Source: Sphingopyxis sp.
Lineage (GTDB): Bacteria; Pseudomonadota; Alphaproteobacteria; Sphingomonadales; Sphingomonadaceae
Length of the DNA: 5,135 nucleotides
Direction of reading: 5' to 3'
Assembly: GCA_013911715.1 (NCBI GenBank)
Contig: JACEST010000150.1
Coordinates: 1-5,135 of the forward strand
The translations under genes were made by a program, and so were the position numbers. Positions 5,130 through 5,135 of this stretch are shown here, piece by piece. The notes beneath the pieces were generated by a model. That model was not told the origin of the DNA, did no database searches, and saw nothing but the letters and a program-made list of their open reading frames with translations. The stretch's first letter is position 1. Each line of letters opens with the position of its first letter.

Positions 5130-5135
5130 CTGTCC

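Noticed and set aside
5075..5135. Short open frame starting at the ATG that overlaps the ubiE stop
   Set aside because: After six codons it reads through the C/G hairpin repeat (KPLPFRGGVGVG), a common artefact of translating such repeats, and it does not look like the start of UbiB.

Overview
The window is a GC-rich chromosomal core segment from an alphaproteobacterium, most likely a sphingomonad (Sphingopyxis/Sphingomonas type). The evidence is the gene set and order (trpS end, a DUF4136 lipoprotein, then dnaA, rpsT and mutM on one strand with ubiE divergent), the protein sequences, and two short palindromic repeats of kinds common in sphingomonad intergenic DNA. The genus is an inference.

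Layout. Positions 1-294 (+) hold the C-terminal end of tryptophanyl-tRNA synthetase. Positions 389-1081 (+) encode a DUF4136-type outer-envelope lipoprotein. This gene converges on dnaA, and a long imperfect palindrome (1092-1168) fills the gap between their 3' ends. dnaA lies at 1177-2568 (-) and starts with GTG. Upstream of it are 489 bases without a protein gene (2569-3057). They comprise a GC-rich probable leader, a sharply AT-rich stretch (2811-2900, 69 of 90 bases A or T by hand count), a dense cluster of GANTC sites, and a near-ideal Rho-independent terminator (2999-3034) for rpsT. rpsT (3058-3321, -) encodes ribosomal protein S20 and probably has its own promoter just after the mutM stop. 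mutM (3421-4239, -) encodes formamidopyrimidine-DNA glycosylase. ubiE (4338-5075, +) is divergent from mutM and encodes the C-methyltransferase of ubiquinone/menaquinone synthesis. The window ends in a C/G-rich hairpin repeat.

How the genes relate. These are housekeeping genes for translation (TrpS, S20), replication initiation (DnaA), oxidative DNA repair (MutM) and respiratory quinone synthesis (UbiE). They form a positional cluster, not a pathway. I see no mobile element, CRISPR array, toxin-antitoxin or defence locus, and no new multi-gene system. The most interesting signal is regulatory: six GANTC sites, the target of the cell-cycle methyltransferase CcrM in alphaproteobacteria, lie within 216 bases upstream of dnaA, against ten in the rest of the window. 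No convincing DnaA box was found there, so I do not call an origin.
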